From: Amycolatopsis lexingtonensis
GTDB lineage: Bacteria; Actinomycetota; Actinomycetes; Mycobacteriales; Pseudonocardiaceae
Direction of reading: 5' to 3'
Assembly (NCBI RefSeq): GCF_014873755.1
Contig: NZ_JADBEG010000001.1
Span: 2,606,501 to 2,670,500 of the forward strand
DNA length: 64,000 bases
Both the position numbers and the translations under genes were made by a program. Positions 53,891 to 63,606 of this stretch are shown here, piece after piece (the stretch's first letter is position 1; each line of letters opens with the position of its first letter). The notes under the pieces are model-generated. The model did not search any database and was not told where the DNA came from. It saw only the letters and a program-made list of their open reading frames with translations.

Positions 53891-55864
53891 GTGGACGGCA
53901 TCGACAGTCTCCGGCACGCCATCGAAACGATCCCCATCCCCGGCGCCCCGCCCCGGCTGTCGCGGCAGGGGGCCGCCGTCGGGCTCGCGCTGCTGGACAC
54001 CTCCCTGCGGCTCAACCACGTGCGGCGGCTGACCGAGCGGCTGACCGTCGTCGAACACGGAACAGCTCGGCGCAGCACCGAAGTCGACGTCAGCCTCAAG
54101 CTCCTCGACGAAGGACAGCGCCAGGCCACCGCGCAGCTGCAGGACCTCATCGGGCAGGAACACGGCGGACGCGCCGCCGAGCGGCCGGCGCGGCAGCGGT
54201 CGCTGTGGGTGCCGCTGGCCCGGCTGCCGCGGCGGGACGTCTCCCCCATCGACGTCTTCGACAGCTCCGGCCAGAAGCTGCCGCGGCTCACGCAGCACGA
54301 GGCGTCGCGGCTGGTCGCCGCCGGGCTCTACCGGTTGCTGCGCGGGATCCTCGGCAGCGACGAGAACGCGCAGACCGCCAAGCACGAGCTGAACACCTTC
54401 CTGTTCCAGGTGCACGAACCGCGCTGGCTGATCCAGCAGGCACTGCTGACGCTGCTCACCGAGCGCAACCACCCGGAGGAGGAGTTCGCGCTGGCGCCGT
54501 CCGGCGGCACCGTTCCCGGGTACGGGCGGCAGTGCCGGGAGCTGGCGCTGGGCATCCTCGACGGCTGTGCCGAACTGCTGGTCGAGTACGCGTACCTGCT
54601 GAACGTCGCCGTCCGGGACTACATGCTCGTGGTGGCCCTCGACGACTCCGTGGAGGAACACCGGCTCAGCTACGAAACCCCGCTGCACGTCGACGCGCGG
54701 CAGCCCGTCGCCAAGGAGCAGTGGCGCCGGCTGGCCGCCAGCCGGCGCGGGTACGTCGTGAGCTACCAGACCATGATCCCGGCGACGCTCAAGTCCTACC
54801 ACCTGGTGGCCCGGACCGCGCCGGAGGCCGAGATCTCGCGGATGTACCTGTCCACCGACGCCGACCAGCACCAGGTCGAAGGCCTCGCCGAGGACCTCGG
54901 GTCGCTCGCCGAACGGCAGGACGCCGCCCCGTTGCAGGAAGCCGACGGGGCCCGGCACAAGATCCTCGAGCTGCAGGCGCAGACCGTGCTGCGGCGGCTC
55001 GCGGACCTGCTGCGCCGCCGCAAGTGGGAGGCCGGCCAGTCCGGGGTCGAGCTTTCCCCGCGCAGCCTGCCCGCCTGCCACCGGCTCGCCGCCGCGGCCA
55101 CCACGGGCGAGGCGGTGCGGACGGGGACCAACGAGCTGGACAACTCGCTGCGGCGGCACCCGGAGTTCACCGCCGCGAACCTGCGCGAGGCCGCGCGCGA
55201 GCTGACCGACCGGGAGTTCGGGCAGGACCTCGTGCTGGTCAACGGCATCGCCGACAACGAGGCGCGCGCGTACTGGCGCCGCTCCGGCGGCCGCGACCAG
55301 CGTGGCGACCACGTTCGCGTGCGCGCGACGCTCGTGCTCAAGGACTCCACGAAGTCCGGTCCGCTCAACGTGACGTTCTACGCGCTCGCCGTCGCGACGG
55401 TGTCGTTCGTGCTCGGCTGGCTGCTGGTGGGCAGCCCGTGGCCGTACGGCCGGGAGGCCACCGAAGCGCTCGGGCACATCGGTGACGGCCAGTCCGTGAT
55501 CACGATGTTGCTGCTGCTGCCCGGTTTCCTCTACAGCCGCCTCTCGCTGCCGCCGCGCCGCACCGTGCTCGGCTACCTCGGGACGCTGCCGCAGGCGCTC
55601 GTCCAGCTGAGCATCGCGGCCATCGCCGGGTTCGCCGCGACCGTCGCGACGCAGAGCCGTGGCGAAGTCGTGCAGGTGGCGCTGACGGTCGCGGTCGCGC
55701 TGCCGGTGCTCGCCGCGCTCGTGCTGTTCGGGCAGGCGTCCTGGCGCGAATCGACGGTCCCGCTCTCGCGCATCGGGGCGCCGCGGTGGGCGGGCACCGG
55801 CGCCTGGGACCGCCGCCGGCCGCTGGAAGCCGACGTCCGGTTCGACTCTTCGGGGGGATGGTGA
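53891..55864 (+). CDS. Large protein with C-terminal membrane domain, unknown
   Basis: The 657-aa protein starts at GTG 53891. The first ~480 residues are soluble and mostly helical, with an aromatic/charged middle (YGRQCRELALGILDGCAELLVEYAYLLN). About four transmembrane helices follow, from ~495 to 625 (VTFYALAVATVSFVLGWLLV; VITMLLLLPGFLY; LSIAAIAGFAATVA; VALPVLAALVLFG). No family is recognised. It is coupled to the 513-aa gene downstream, whose possible starts overlap or closely follow its stop. Confidence 0.75.
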   Translation: MDGIDSLRHAIETIPIPGAPPRLSRQGAAVGLALLDTSLRLNHVRRLTERLTVVEHGTARRSTEVDVSLKLLDEGQRQATAQLQDLIGQEHGGRAAERPARQRSLWVPLARLPRRDVSPIDVFDSSGQKLPRLTQHEASRLVAAGLYRLLRGILGSDENAQTAKHELNTFLFQVHEPRWLIQQALLTLLTERNHPEEEFALAPSGGTVPGYGRQCRELALGILDGCAELLVEYAYLLNVAVRDYMLVVALDDSVEEHRLSYETPLHVDARQPVAKEQWRRLAASRRGYVVSYQTMIPATLKSYHLVARTAPEAEISRMYLSTDADQHQVEGLAEDLGSLAERQDAAPLQEADGARHKILELQAQTVLRRLADLLRRRKWEAGQSGVELSPRSLPACHRLAAAATTGEAVRTGTNELDNSLRRHPEFTAANLREAARELTDREFGQDLVLVNGIADNEARAYWRRSGGRDQRGDHVRVRATLVLKDSTKSGPLNVTFYALAVATVSFVLGWLLVGSPWPYGREATEALGHIGDGQSVITMLLLLPGFLYSRLSLPPRRTVLGYLGTLPQALVQLSIAAIAGFAATVATQSRGEVVQVALTVAVALPVLAALVLFGQASWRESTVPLSRIGAPRWAGTGAWDRRRPLEADVRFDSSGGW

Positions 55865-55866
55865 GG

Positions 55867-57408
55867 ATGCGCGGTCAACGGGTCTCCGTGCGCAACGTCG
55901 CCGATCTGGCGCGCGCGGGTTTCGAAATCGCGCGGCAGCCGGTGACCAAAGTGGACTTCGAGGTGCACCACGCGCTGGCGCGCCACGGCTACCTGCGCGA
56001 CCTGGTGACCGCGGACGCCGACAGCGCGGTCTTCCTGGAAACGCTCTGCTCGGCCACGAACGGCGCCGGCGTCGTGATCGGCACCCGCACCCGCAAGCCG
56101 CTGGACGGCACCGAGGTCGTCGAGCACGTCGACGGCCGGCAGCCGGCGGAACGCCCGGAGCAGCGCGACGGCGGCTGGGTGTTCCGCCAGACGACGTCAC
56201 CCAACCCGACGTTCATCTACGAGTCCGAGCAGACCTTCGAGGGCCTGATCTCGATCGACCCGGCGGCCCGCGAAGTCTGCGAGTGGCACGGGCTCGCCGT
56301 CCGCGACCTGGTGCGGGAGATCTCCGACGCCGCGGCCGCCTTCATCGACGCGCCGCTGCTGTCGCTGCAGTGCCCGGCGCAGCTGCCGCTGGTCGTGAAG
56401 ACCCGCAACCACGACCTGCGCACCCGCAAGGAGATCGCGTCGCCGTGCACGTCGCTGGCGGTCCGGTTCGCGATCGCGCTGCGGGACGTGTCCGCGGCCG
56501 CGCGGTTCGAGCTGGCCGACCGCTTCCGCGAGCTGTGCGAGAAGCACGGCTACAGCTTCTGGCTCGCCGACACGCGGCCGGGGCACCGGCAGGGCAACTG
56601 GTTCGAGGTCTACCACGCCGACGGCGAGTTTTCCCCGCTGTACAAGGGCGATCTCCGGTCCCGCCAGCGCATCGGCAGCTGCCTCCCGGTGACCTTCGTC
56701 GGCCCGGCCCGCATCGGCTCGACGCACGCGATCGTCTCGTTCCTGCAGCGCTACCCGCAGGTGGGCGTGGTCGGCTGCGCCGGCACGACGCTGTCCGACG
56801 TGGCGTTCGTCCACCTGCAGCTGTCGATCCACGGCGTGGCCGCGGACCGGCTGAACCGCATCCTGGCGAAGCTGCTCGGCGAGTCGTCGACCCCGGCCCG
56901 CCCGCAGAAGCTGCTGCGCGAGCTGTTCAAGCGCCTCGGCCTGCCCCCGGACCCCGACGACCCGGCCCCACCCGCCACCGACCCGACGGCCGACTACCAG
57001 ACCTTCGCCGGCCCCGCGTTCACCTACCGCCCGTTCCAGATGCCGGACTGCCTGGCGGTGTGGGTGTCGTGGGAGATCGCCCGCCAGCACCAGGCACTGG
57101 CGGCGCCGCTGGATTGCCTGTACCGCGCACTGAGCCAGGTCGCGTCGGCGGGCGACCTGGCCACGGTGGAGTACCTCATCTGCCGCGCGACCGAGCAGTC
57201 GGTGATCCGCGGCAAGGCGAAGCTGGCGGTGCCGAAGTCGGTCCTGCGGCAGTTCGCTTCGGGCGGCACCGAGCTGCCGGCGTCGAAGCTGTGCGCGATG
57301 GTGGAGGAGGCGTGGAAGGCCCAGGTGGACCGGTCCGGAGTGGACGGCGTCAGCGAGCTGACGGTCGCGTGGCGCGAGTCCTGGCTCGGCCACTGGACGT
57401 ACTCCTGA
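55867..57408 (+). CDS. Unknown soluble protein coupled to the membrane protein gene
   Basis: The 513-aa protein starts at ATG 55867, 9 nt after GGGGGG; a GTG at 55861 overlapping the upstream stop as GTGA is possible. It contains PNPTFIYESEQTFEGLISID, WLADTRPGHRQGNWFEVYHADGEFS and FVGPARIGSTHAIVSFLQRYP, with no recognised fold. Frequent Trp, His and Asp suggest an enzyme, but no motif is certain. With the 657-aa membrane protein it probably forms one functional unit. Confidence 0.75.
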   Translation: MRGQRVSVRNVADLARAGFEIARQPVTKVDFEVHHALARHGYLRDLVTADADSAVFLETLCSATNGAGVVIGTRTRKPLDGTEVVEHVDGRQPAERPEQRDGGWVFRQTTSPNPTFIYESEQTFEGLISIDPAAREVCEWHGLAVRDLVREISDAAAAFIDAPLLSLQCPAQLPLVVKTRNHDLRTRKEIASPCTSLAVRFAIALRDVSAAARFELADRFRELCEKHGYSFWLADTRPGHRQGNWFEVYHADGEFSPLYKGDLRSRQRIGSCLPVTFVGPARIGSTHAIVSFLQRYPQVGVVGCAGTTLSDVAFVHLQLSIHGVAADRLNRILAKLLGESSTPARPQKLLRELFKRLGLPPDPDDPAPPATDPTADYQTFAGPAFTYRPFQMPDCLAVWVSWEIARQHQALAAPLDCLYRALSQVASAGDLATVEYLICRATEQSVIRGKAKLAVPKSVLRQFASGGTELPASKLCAMVEEAWKAQVDRSGVDGVSELTVAWRESWLGHWTYS

Positions 57409-57423
57409 CGCCTGCGCCGGCGC

Positions 57424-57669
57424 TTACCGCACCGCGCCGAGGTAGAGGACGAGCCCGAGGCCGACCAGGAGCAGCGGGACGACGACCAAGGTCCAGGCCA
57501 GCAGCCGCTTCAGCTTGTAGACGGCGACCAAGGTCTCGTACTTGATCTGCAAGTCGGCCTCGTCGGCGTCGTCCGCCTCGAGGATCCGGGCCACCACCTG
57601 CTCCATTTCGGTGCCGGCCCGGACCTCGTGCGCGGTCATGATGCCGAACTGCGCGAGTGTTTCAGCCAT
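57424..57669 (-). CDS. Small membrane protein, 81 aa
   Basis: The ATG at 57669 follows AGGAGG at 8 nt. Residues 1-50 are soluble and acidic (ILEADDADEADLQIKYETLV); one transmembrane helix (AWTLVVVPLLLVGLGLVLYL) is at the C-terminus, giving a tail-anchored layout. It is convergent with the 513-aa gene (15 bp apart) and 72 bp downstream of the cupredoxin gene on the same strand. Function unknown. Confidence 0.75.
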   Translation of the reverse strand: MAETLAQFGIMTAHEVRAGTEMEQVVARILEADDADEADLQIKYETLVAVYKLKRLLAWTLVVVPLLLVGLGLVLYLGAVR

Positions 57670-57741
57670 GGCGGTGACCTCCTGCTTTCCGCTGCTACTC
57701 GCAGGTCGTCCGCAGCGGCACCGCCGTTACTCCCGGCCGGC

Positions 57742-59586
57742 TTACAGGCGCTTCTTCACGTCCGGCTTGCCGTTCTTCTTAACGTCCGGCTTCGCGCTCG
57801 TCGCCGGGGTGCCGCCGATGTCGGACTCGATCGCCGCCGTCACGATGCGGTTGCGGTCGCCCGAAGACAGCACCCCGTTGCCCACCAGTTCCTGGGTCAC
57901 TGCCTTCACGTGCTTCACGAAGGCGTCGTGCGACGCGTACTCCGCCGTCTCGTCGATGACGTCGTTGAGCGTGCAGCCGTTACCGATGTCGATGTTCTCC
58001 ACCTGGCTGTCGACGCCGCCGATCACCACCGTGTCGCGGGTGTCGGAGTTCGGGCACGCGTCCGGCGGCGGTGCGGCCGCGACCACCGTGAACGTCCCCG
58101 ACACCTCCGCCGAAACGTTCCCGGCGACGTCCGTGGCCCGCGAACGCACGGTGTGCGCACCCAGCGCGGGCACGACCACCGGGGCCGAATACCGCGTCCA
58201 CGCTCCACTGTCCAGTTTGTACTCCACGAAGTCCACACCGGACTCCGCGTCGGAAGCAAGAACCGTGACAGTCGCCGAACCCACGTAGTTCCAGCCGCCG
58301 TCCTGCTTCCCGGTCACCTGAAGCGACACAGCAGGCGCAGTGGTATCCCCGCCGGCGACCACGGTGAACGCCACCGAACCCTCGGCGGACGCGTTCCCGG
58401 CGACGTCACGAGCGCGGTAGCCCACCGTGTGCGCACCTACCGCCGTCACGGCGACCGGTGCCGCGTAGGCGGTCCACGCCCCACCGTCCACCTTGTACTC
58501 CACCGCGGCGACCCCGGACCCCGTGTCCGAAGCCGTCACCGTGACCGTCGCCTTGCCGACGTAGTTGCCGTCGGAATCTTGCGTTCCGGCCACCGCGGCC
58601 GAAACGACAGGAGCCGTCGTGTCCCGCTTCACCACCGTGAAGCTGGACATTCCCTCCGGTGACGTGTTCCCGGCGGCGTCGGTGGCCCGGAAGTGGACCA
58701 TGTGCGCGCCCGCCCCGGTCACCGCGACCGGTGCCGAATAGCCCGTCCAGGCACTGCCGTCGAGCTGGTACTCCACCGAAGCGACCGCGGAGTCGGCGTC
58801 GGTCGCCGTCAGGGTGACCGTGGCGACGTCGAGGTAGTTGCCCGCGGAATCCTTGTACCCCGACAGCGAGGCCGTCACCGTCGGCGGCGTCGTGTCGCCC
58901 TGCCCCTCGACGATCGTGAAGTGCGCCATCCCCTCTTCGGACGTGTTCCCGGCGACGTCGGTCGCCCGGTAGTGCAGCATGTGCATGCCCACCGCGGACA
59001 CCACCACCGGCGCCGAGTACGCGGTCCACGTGCCGCCGTCGAGCTGGTACTCGACCGAGGCCACCCCGGAGCCCGCGTCGGTCGCGGTCAAAGACACAGT
59101 CGCCGACTCGATGTAGTTCCCCGCGGGATCCTTGTCCCCCGCCACCGCGGCGGTCACCACCGGCGGCGTGGTGTCCCCGGTGCCGTCGGAAACGACGAAC
59201 TCGCCGACCATCGCGCTGTGGCCCGGGATCGTGCAGAAGTACCGGTACTTGCCCGGCGTGAGCGTCACGGTCGCTTCGTGCCGCCCGTTCTGCGGGTCGA
59301 ACGGGTTGGCCAGGATGTTGAGCGAGACGTCGTGGTTGTAGCCCGGCGTCGAGGTGTCGAACGTCAGCGTGTGCGACATCCCGGTCGTGTTACCGGTGGC
59401 TTCGCTGTTCTCGAAGACGATGGTGGTCTCGCCGGGCAGCGCACCGGTGGGCGCGGACGCGTATTCGGTGGTGCTGTTGTTCCCGGTCCAGGTCAGCGTC
59501 TGGACCGGCGCCGCCACCGCGGGGGTGGCCAGCCCGAGCAGGGCGAGAAAAGCCGTCAGCAGCACGGCGATCAGTCGTGGGGACAT
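57742..59586 (-). CDS. Secreted cupredoxin with four OmpL47-like Ig repeats and C-terminal module
   Basis: The 614-aa protein has a signal peptide (PRLIAVLLTAFLALLGLATP, cleavage after AVAA). A cupredoxin domain (~30-135) follows, with copper ligands in MSHTLTF/NHDVSL and YFCTIPGHSAMVG. Four repeats of ~85 residues begin DTTPPVV/DTTAPVV and contain VEYQLDGG..W..YSAPV and RATDVAGNTS. At 515-591 lies a module (GCTLNDVIDE ... HDAFVKHV) also found in the neighbouring 1315-aa protein; the tail is Lys-rich. It likely binds copper extracellularly and works with the multicopper oxidase. Confidence 0.82.
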   Translation of the reverse strand: MSPRLIAVLLTAFLALLGLATPAVAAPVQTLTWTGNNSTTEYASAPTGALPGETTIVFENSEATGNTTGMSHTLTFDTSTPGYNHDVSLNILANPFDPQNGRHEATVTLTPGKYRYFCTIPGHSAMVGEFVVSDGTGDTTPPVVTAAVAGDKDPAGNYIESATVSLTATDAGSGVASVEYQLDGGTWTAYSAPVVVSAVGMHMLHYRATDVAGNTSEEGMAHFTIVEGQGDTTPPTVTASLSGYKDSAGNYLDVATVTLTATDADSAVASVEYQLDGSAWTGYSAPVAVTGAGAHMVHFRATDAAGNTSPEGMSSFTVVKRDTTAPVVSAAVAGTQDSDGNYVGKATVTVTASDTGSGVAAVEYKVDGGAWTAYAAPVAVTAVGAHTVGYRARDVAGNASAEGSVAFTVVAGGDTTAPAVSLQVTGKQDGGWNYVGSATVTVLASDAESGVDFVEYKLDSGAWTRYSAPVVVPALGAHTVRSRATDVAGNVSAEVSGTFTVVAAAPPPDACPNSDTRDTVVIGGVDSQVENIDIGNGCTLNDVIDETAEYASHDAFVKHVKAVTQELVGNGVLSSGDRNRIVTAAIESDIGGTPATSAKPDVKKNGKPDVKKRL

Positions 59587-59647
59587 CGCGGGAGAACCTT
59601 CCTGGGATGGGAGGGATGGGGGCCGGGCGAGCCCGGCCCCCATCGCG

Positions 59648-62600
59648 CTACAGCTGCCGCACCCGGATGTTGCGGAACTCGATCAGGTCGTTGTCGCTGT
59701 GGTTCTGCAGCCCGATGAACCCGCTGACGAACTGCCGCAGGTCGGTCGGCGGGTCACCCGCGCGCGACGACTGCTGGCCCGGCGTGTTGTCGAACTCGTT
59801 GATCACCACGCCGTTGCGGATCATCGTGTAGTGCTGCCCGACGACCTTGATCTCGTACTCGTTCCACGTGCCCTTCGGCCGGGCACCCGCCTGGTCGAGC
59901 GGGCGCGGGTCGAAGTTGTAGACCGACCCGGTCTTCTGCGGCTCACCGGAGTCGCCGTCGTAGATCTGGATCTCGTGACCGCAGTAGATCGCGACCCACG
60001 CCTGCGAGTCCCGCGCCGACCCGACCGTGCCGCAGCTGCCCGGCGGCCGCTGGGCCAGCGGTGTCCGCGGATCCGGGAACCGGACGAACACGCCGCTGTT
60101 GGCGCGGTTCGGATCCGGTGCGATGTCCTTGAACTGCACCTTCACCGAGAAGTCGCCGAACTGCCGCTGGGCGTACCACAGCATGCCCAGCCCGCCGGCC
60201 GAGCGGATCGACCCGTCGGGTTGCAACGAGAACTGACCCGAAGGCGCTTGTTCCCACGCTCGCAGCGACGCGGCCGTGCCGTCGAACAGCGCCTCGTAAC
60301 CGGTGGTGCCGGCGGTTCCGATCGGCGACGCCGCCGCGGCCGCGTTCAACTCGGCCACCTCGGCGTCGTTCAGCACCCCGAGGTCGGACAGCGTCTGCGT
60401 GGCCTGGTCGACGTGGTTGACGAACGCCGCGTGCGTGCTCCACGTGCCTTCGTCGTCGATGAAGTCGTCGACCGTGCAGCCACCGCCGGCGTTGCGGTTG
60501 ACCACCTTCGTGATGCTGTCGCCCAAGGTCACCACCGGGCTCGGGTCGGCCACCAGGCAGCCGACGTTCACCGAGGTCCGGGTGGTCACCGCTTCGCCGT
60601 TCGCGTAGGTCACGGTCAGCTTGGCGGTGAAGATCCCGGTCCGCGGGTAGGTGTGCCGCGGGTCGGCCTGGGTGGACACCGAGCCGTCGCCGAACTCCCA
60701 GCGGTAGGACACACCGCCGGACTTCGACCCGGTGAACGCCGCCGTCAGCGCCTTGTTCTGCACCATCGTCGACGACGCCGCCGGCGCCGGGGTCGGCGCG
60801 CCGCCCGTGTAGCTGATCTTCAGCAGCTTCTGGTTGGCGTCCAGGGAGAAGAACCCGTTGCCGTAGTCCAGGACGTACAGCGCGCCGTCCGGCCCGAACT
60901 TGGCGTCCATCCAGCTCTGCACCCGGGTGTCACCGGCGCCGCCCGGGATGATCTGCCGGAACGTCTCGGCGAACACCGGCGGCTGGTGCGTCGGCACGCC
61001 CGCCGGGTCGACGGTCACCGCGACCCGGTTCTGGGCGTTGGCCTCGTCGCCGATGAACCACTTGTTGTCCCAGTACGCCGGCCATGCGACGCCGCTGTTC
61101 GGGTTGACCAGCGAACGGTGGTAGGTCGGCCCGGACATGATCGCCTGGCCGCCGCCCCGCAGGTACGGCTCGGTGTAGGTGGCGTCCGCCGCGACGTACG
61201 TCGGGATGGACGAGCCCGGCCGCTTCGGGAAGACCGGCCCGCCGCCGTCCGGCGAGTACCAGATCATGTTGTCCTTGATCGGCGGCAGGTTCACCAGGCC
61301 GGTGTTGCGCGGCGAGGTGTTCACCGGGTTGTCGCAGTCGTACCAGCCGGTCAGCTCCGCCGCGTTCGTGCTGCTGCGGTCGCGGTAGGGCTGCCGGTTG
61401 CCCATGCAGTACGGCCAGCCGTGGTTGCCCGCCTCGGTGATGATCGTCGCCGTCTCGTACTTCGCCGGCCCGAGTTCGGGGCTCGGCGAGGACGCGTCCG
61501 GACCGACCCAGCCCGCGGTCATCCAGTTGTGCACCGGGTCGATCTGCAGGCGCGAGATGTTGCGGACGCCCATCACGTAGATCTCCGGGCGCGTCTTGTC
61601 CGCCGGCCCGTTCGGGAAGAGGTTGCCCTGCGGGATCGTGTACGTCCCGTTCGCCTCCGGGTGGATGCGCAGGATCTTGCCGCCCAGGTCGTTGGTGTTG
61701 CCCGCCGTGCGGCGCGCGTCCTGGAACGAGATGCCCTTGTAGTCGAGCGTCCAGTTGTTGCCCGAGTAGCCGTTCGAGCCGCCCGAGGAGTTGTTGTCCC
61801 CGGACCCGATGTAGAGGTTGCCGTCCTTGTCGAACGCCATGCCGCCGCCGGCGTGGCAGCAGCTGTGGATCTGGACGTCCCAGGACAGCAGGTCCTTGCG
61901 GGTGGCCTGGTCGAGGGTCTGCGCGGTCAGGTTGTAGGTGAACCGCGAGACCGTGCGCTTGCCGATCCGCTTGTCGCGGTCGATCGACTCGTGCGGCATC
62001 CAGTAGGCGTACATCCAGCCGTTCTCGCTGAACTTCGGGTCCAGCGTCAGCCCGAGCAGGCCCTCCTCGTTCTTCACCAGCTCGTCACCGCTGCCGCGGT
62101 TGCCCATCACGCGCAACGTCGTGAGCAGCTTCGGCTTCTTGGTGACCGGGTCCCACTGGTGGATCGTGCCGCAGCCGAGGCCGACGTTCGGGTCGTCCCA
62201 GCTGACGACCGGCCCGGTCGGGCAGGCCGCCTTGCCGATGTAGAACACCTTGCCGTCGGGGGCGATGGTCAGCCCGTGCGGCTCGCCGATCTGGTCGAGC
62301 TGCCCGGCCGCGTTCTGGCCGGTCAGCCGCTCGACCTTGTAGTTCGCGGCGATCCCGGCCTGGCAGTCACCGCGCACCATCCCGGTCGTCCAGCGCAACG
62401 CGCCGAGCAGGTGCTTCCGGAACTGGTCTTCGCCGTAGGACCCTTCGGTGCGGCCCATGCCGGTGTAGAAGGAGCGGCCGCCGTCGTAGTCGCGGCACCA
62501 CGAGATCGGGTGGAACGCGCCGTTCGCGCCGACCCCGGGGTTGTAGCCCTTCTCCTCGACCTGCGCGACGGTGTGGACGGTGCCGACCGGGTTGGTCTCC

Positions 62601-63595
62601 CAGTTGAGCCAGCGGTCGGTGCGCGTCCAGTTCTGCGGCAGCCCCTGAGTGGCCGGGTGCTGCGCGTCGAGGACGTCGATCACGGCCTGCTGCGGCGCCG
62701 GTTCGGGCGGCGGCGGGGTGGTCGAGGTGTCCTTGAACAGCTTCAGGTCGGCGAGCTGGATGATCGGTTCCCCGGCGTTCGCGGTGATGTTCAGCCGGTA
62801 GTTCGCGTACGCCGTGGTGTTGGCGAAGGTGAACGTCCGGGTCTGGAACGGATCGGTGAACACCTCGTTCGCCCGCGTGTCCAGGTCGGTCCACGTGGTC
62901 CCGTCGGCGGAGCCCTGCAGGGTCCAGTTCTTCGGGTTCCGGCCCGGGAAGTCGTTCGCCGACACCAGCGAGTAGCTGCTGACCGCGACCGGCGCCGCCA
63001 TCTTGTAGGCCGCCCAGCCGGTGGTGGCGAACGTCAGCCACTTGGTGTTCTCGTTGTTGTCGGCGAGCTTTTCCTTGGTCTCGTTCGGCGGGTTCTCCCC
63101 GCTCGCCGTCACCGCCGCGACCGCCTCGGGCGTGGGCCGCGCGCCGATCGGCCGCGCGCCGATCAAGCCCGTGAACCACTGGGACGAGTCCTGCGCGCGG
63201 GCGGCGTCGGAGATGCCGAGGAACCCGCCACCCGCCTTCATGTACGCCTGCAGCGCGCCTTCCTGTTCACGGCTGAGCGTCACGCCCTGCGCGGACAGGT
63301 AGACGACCCCGCGGTACTTCGCGAGGTTCGCGGTGCTGAACACGGCGGGGTCCGAGGACGCCGTCACGGTGATGCCGTTGTCCGTGCCCAGCCGCGCGAT
63401 CGCGTCGGCCGCGCGCAGCACGGGGTCCTTCTGATCCGCCGGCGTGCCGTGGAAGACCAGCACGTTGACGGGCACGTTCACCGCGGCGGGCGCGGCCTGC
63501 GCCACCGGCATCGTGATCAGCGGGGCCCCGGCCGCCAGGACCGAGCCGATGGCGAGCACGAGCGCCCCGCGCCTTCCGAACCACCGTTTTCCCAT
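59648..63595 (-). CDS. Secreted ThuA-F5/8C-PQQ-type sugar dehydrogenase-PKD-DUF1080 multidomain protein
   Basis: The 1315-aa protein starts at ATG 63595 (GGGAG upstream; ATG 63610 is an alternative) with an RR-containing signal peptide (GRRGALVLAIGSVLAAG). Its domains in order are ThuA-like (NVLVFHGTPAD ... HPISWCRDYDGGRSFYTGMG) split by a discoidin-like insert (NWTLQGSADGTTWTDLD), sorbosone/glucose dehydrogenase-like (EEGLLGLTLDPKF, IHSCCHAGGGMAFD), PKD (YRWEFGDGSVS), a shared module (GCTVDDFIDD ... HAAFVNHV) and DUF1080 (WNEYEIKVVG). It likely oxidises or cleaves extracellular carbohydrate. Confidence 0.85.
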   Translation of the reverse strand: MGKRWFGRRGALVLAIGSVLAAGAPLITMPVAQAAPAAVNVPVNVLVFHGTPADQKDPVLRAADAIARLGTDNGITVTASSDPAVFSTANLAKYRGVVYLSAQGVTLSREQEGALQAYMKAGGGFLGISDAARAQDSSQWFTGLIGARPIGARPTPEAVAAVTASGENPPNETKEKLADNNENTKWLTFATTGWAAYKMAAPVAVSSYSLVSANDFPGRNPKNWTLQGSADGTTWTDLDTRANEVFTDPFQTRTFTFANTTAYANYRLNITANAGEPIIQLADLKLFKDTSTTPPPPEPAPQQAVIDVLDAQHPATQGLPQNWTRTDRWLNWETNPVGTVHTVAQVEEKGYNPGVGANGAFHPISWCRDYDGGRSFYTGMGRTEGSYGEDQFRKHLLGALRWTTGMVRGDCQAGIAANYKVERLTGQNAAGQLDQIGEPHGLTIAPDGKVFYIGKAACPTGPVVSWDDPNVGLGCGTIHQWDPVTKKPKLLTTLRVMGNRGSGDELVKNEEGLLGLTLDPKFSENGWMYAYWMPHESIDRDKRIGKRTVSRFTYNLTAQTLDQATRKDLLSWDVQIHSCCHAGGGMAFDKDGNLYIGSGDNNSSGGSNGYSGNNWTLDYKGISFQDARRTAGNTNDLGGKILRIHPEANGTYTIPQGNLFPNGPADKTRPEIYVMGVRNISRLQIDPVHNWMTAGWVGPDASSPSPELGPAKYETATIITEAGNHGWPYCMGNRQPYRDRSSTNAAELTGWYDCDNPVNTSPRNTGLVNLPPIKDNMIWYSPDGGGPVFPKRPGSSIPTYVAADATYTEPYLRGGGQAIMSGPTYHRSLVNPNSGVAWPAYWDNKWFIGDEANAQNRVAVTVDPAGVPTHQPPVFAETFRQIIPGGAGDTRVQSWMDAKFGPDGALYVLDYGNGFFSLDANQKLLKISYTGGAPTPAPAASSTMVQNKALTAAFTGSKSGGVSYRWEFGDGSVSTQADPRHTYPRTGIFTAKLTVTYANGEAVTTRTSVNVGCLVADPSPVVTLGDSITKVVNRNAGGGCTVDDFIDDEGTWSTHAAFVNHVDQATQTLSDLGVLNDAEVAELNAAAAASPIGTAGTTGYEALFDGTAASLRAWEQAPSGQFSLQPDGSIRSAGGLGMLWYAQRQFGDFSVKVQFKDIAPDPNRANSGVFVRFPDPRTPLAQRPPGSCGTVGSARDSQAWVAIYCGHEIQIYDGDSGEPQKTGSVYNFDPRPLDQAGARPKGTWNEYEIKVVGQHYTMIRNGVVINEFDNTPGQQSSRAGDPPTDLRQFVSGFIGLQNHSDNDLIEFRNIRVRQL

Positions 63596-63606
63596 AGCTC
63601 CCGTCC

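Noticed and set aside
53042..54032. Open frames through the palindromic repeats as genes
   Set aside because: They run out of frame with the SARP gene and the following gene, lack ribosome binding sites, and their repeated peptides are explained by the DNA repeats.
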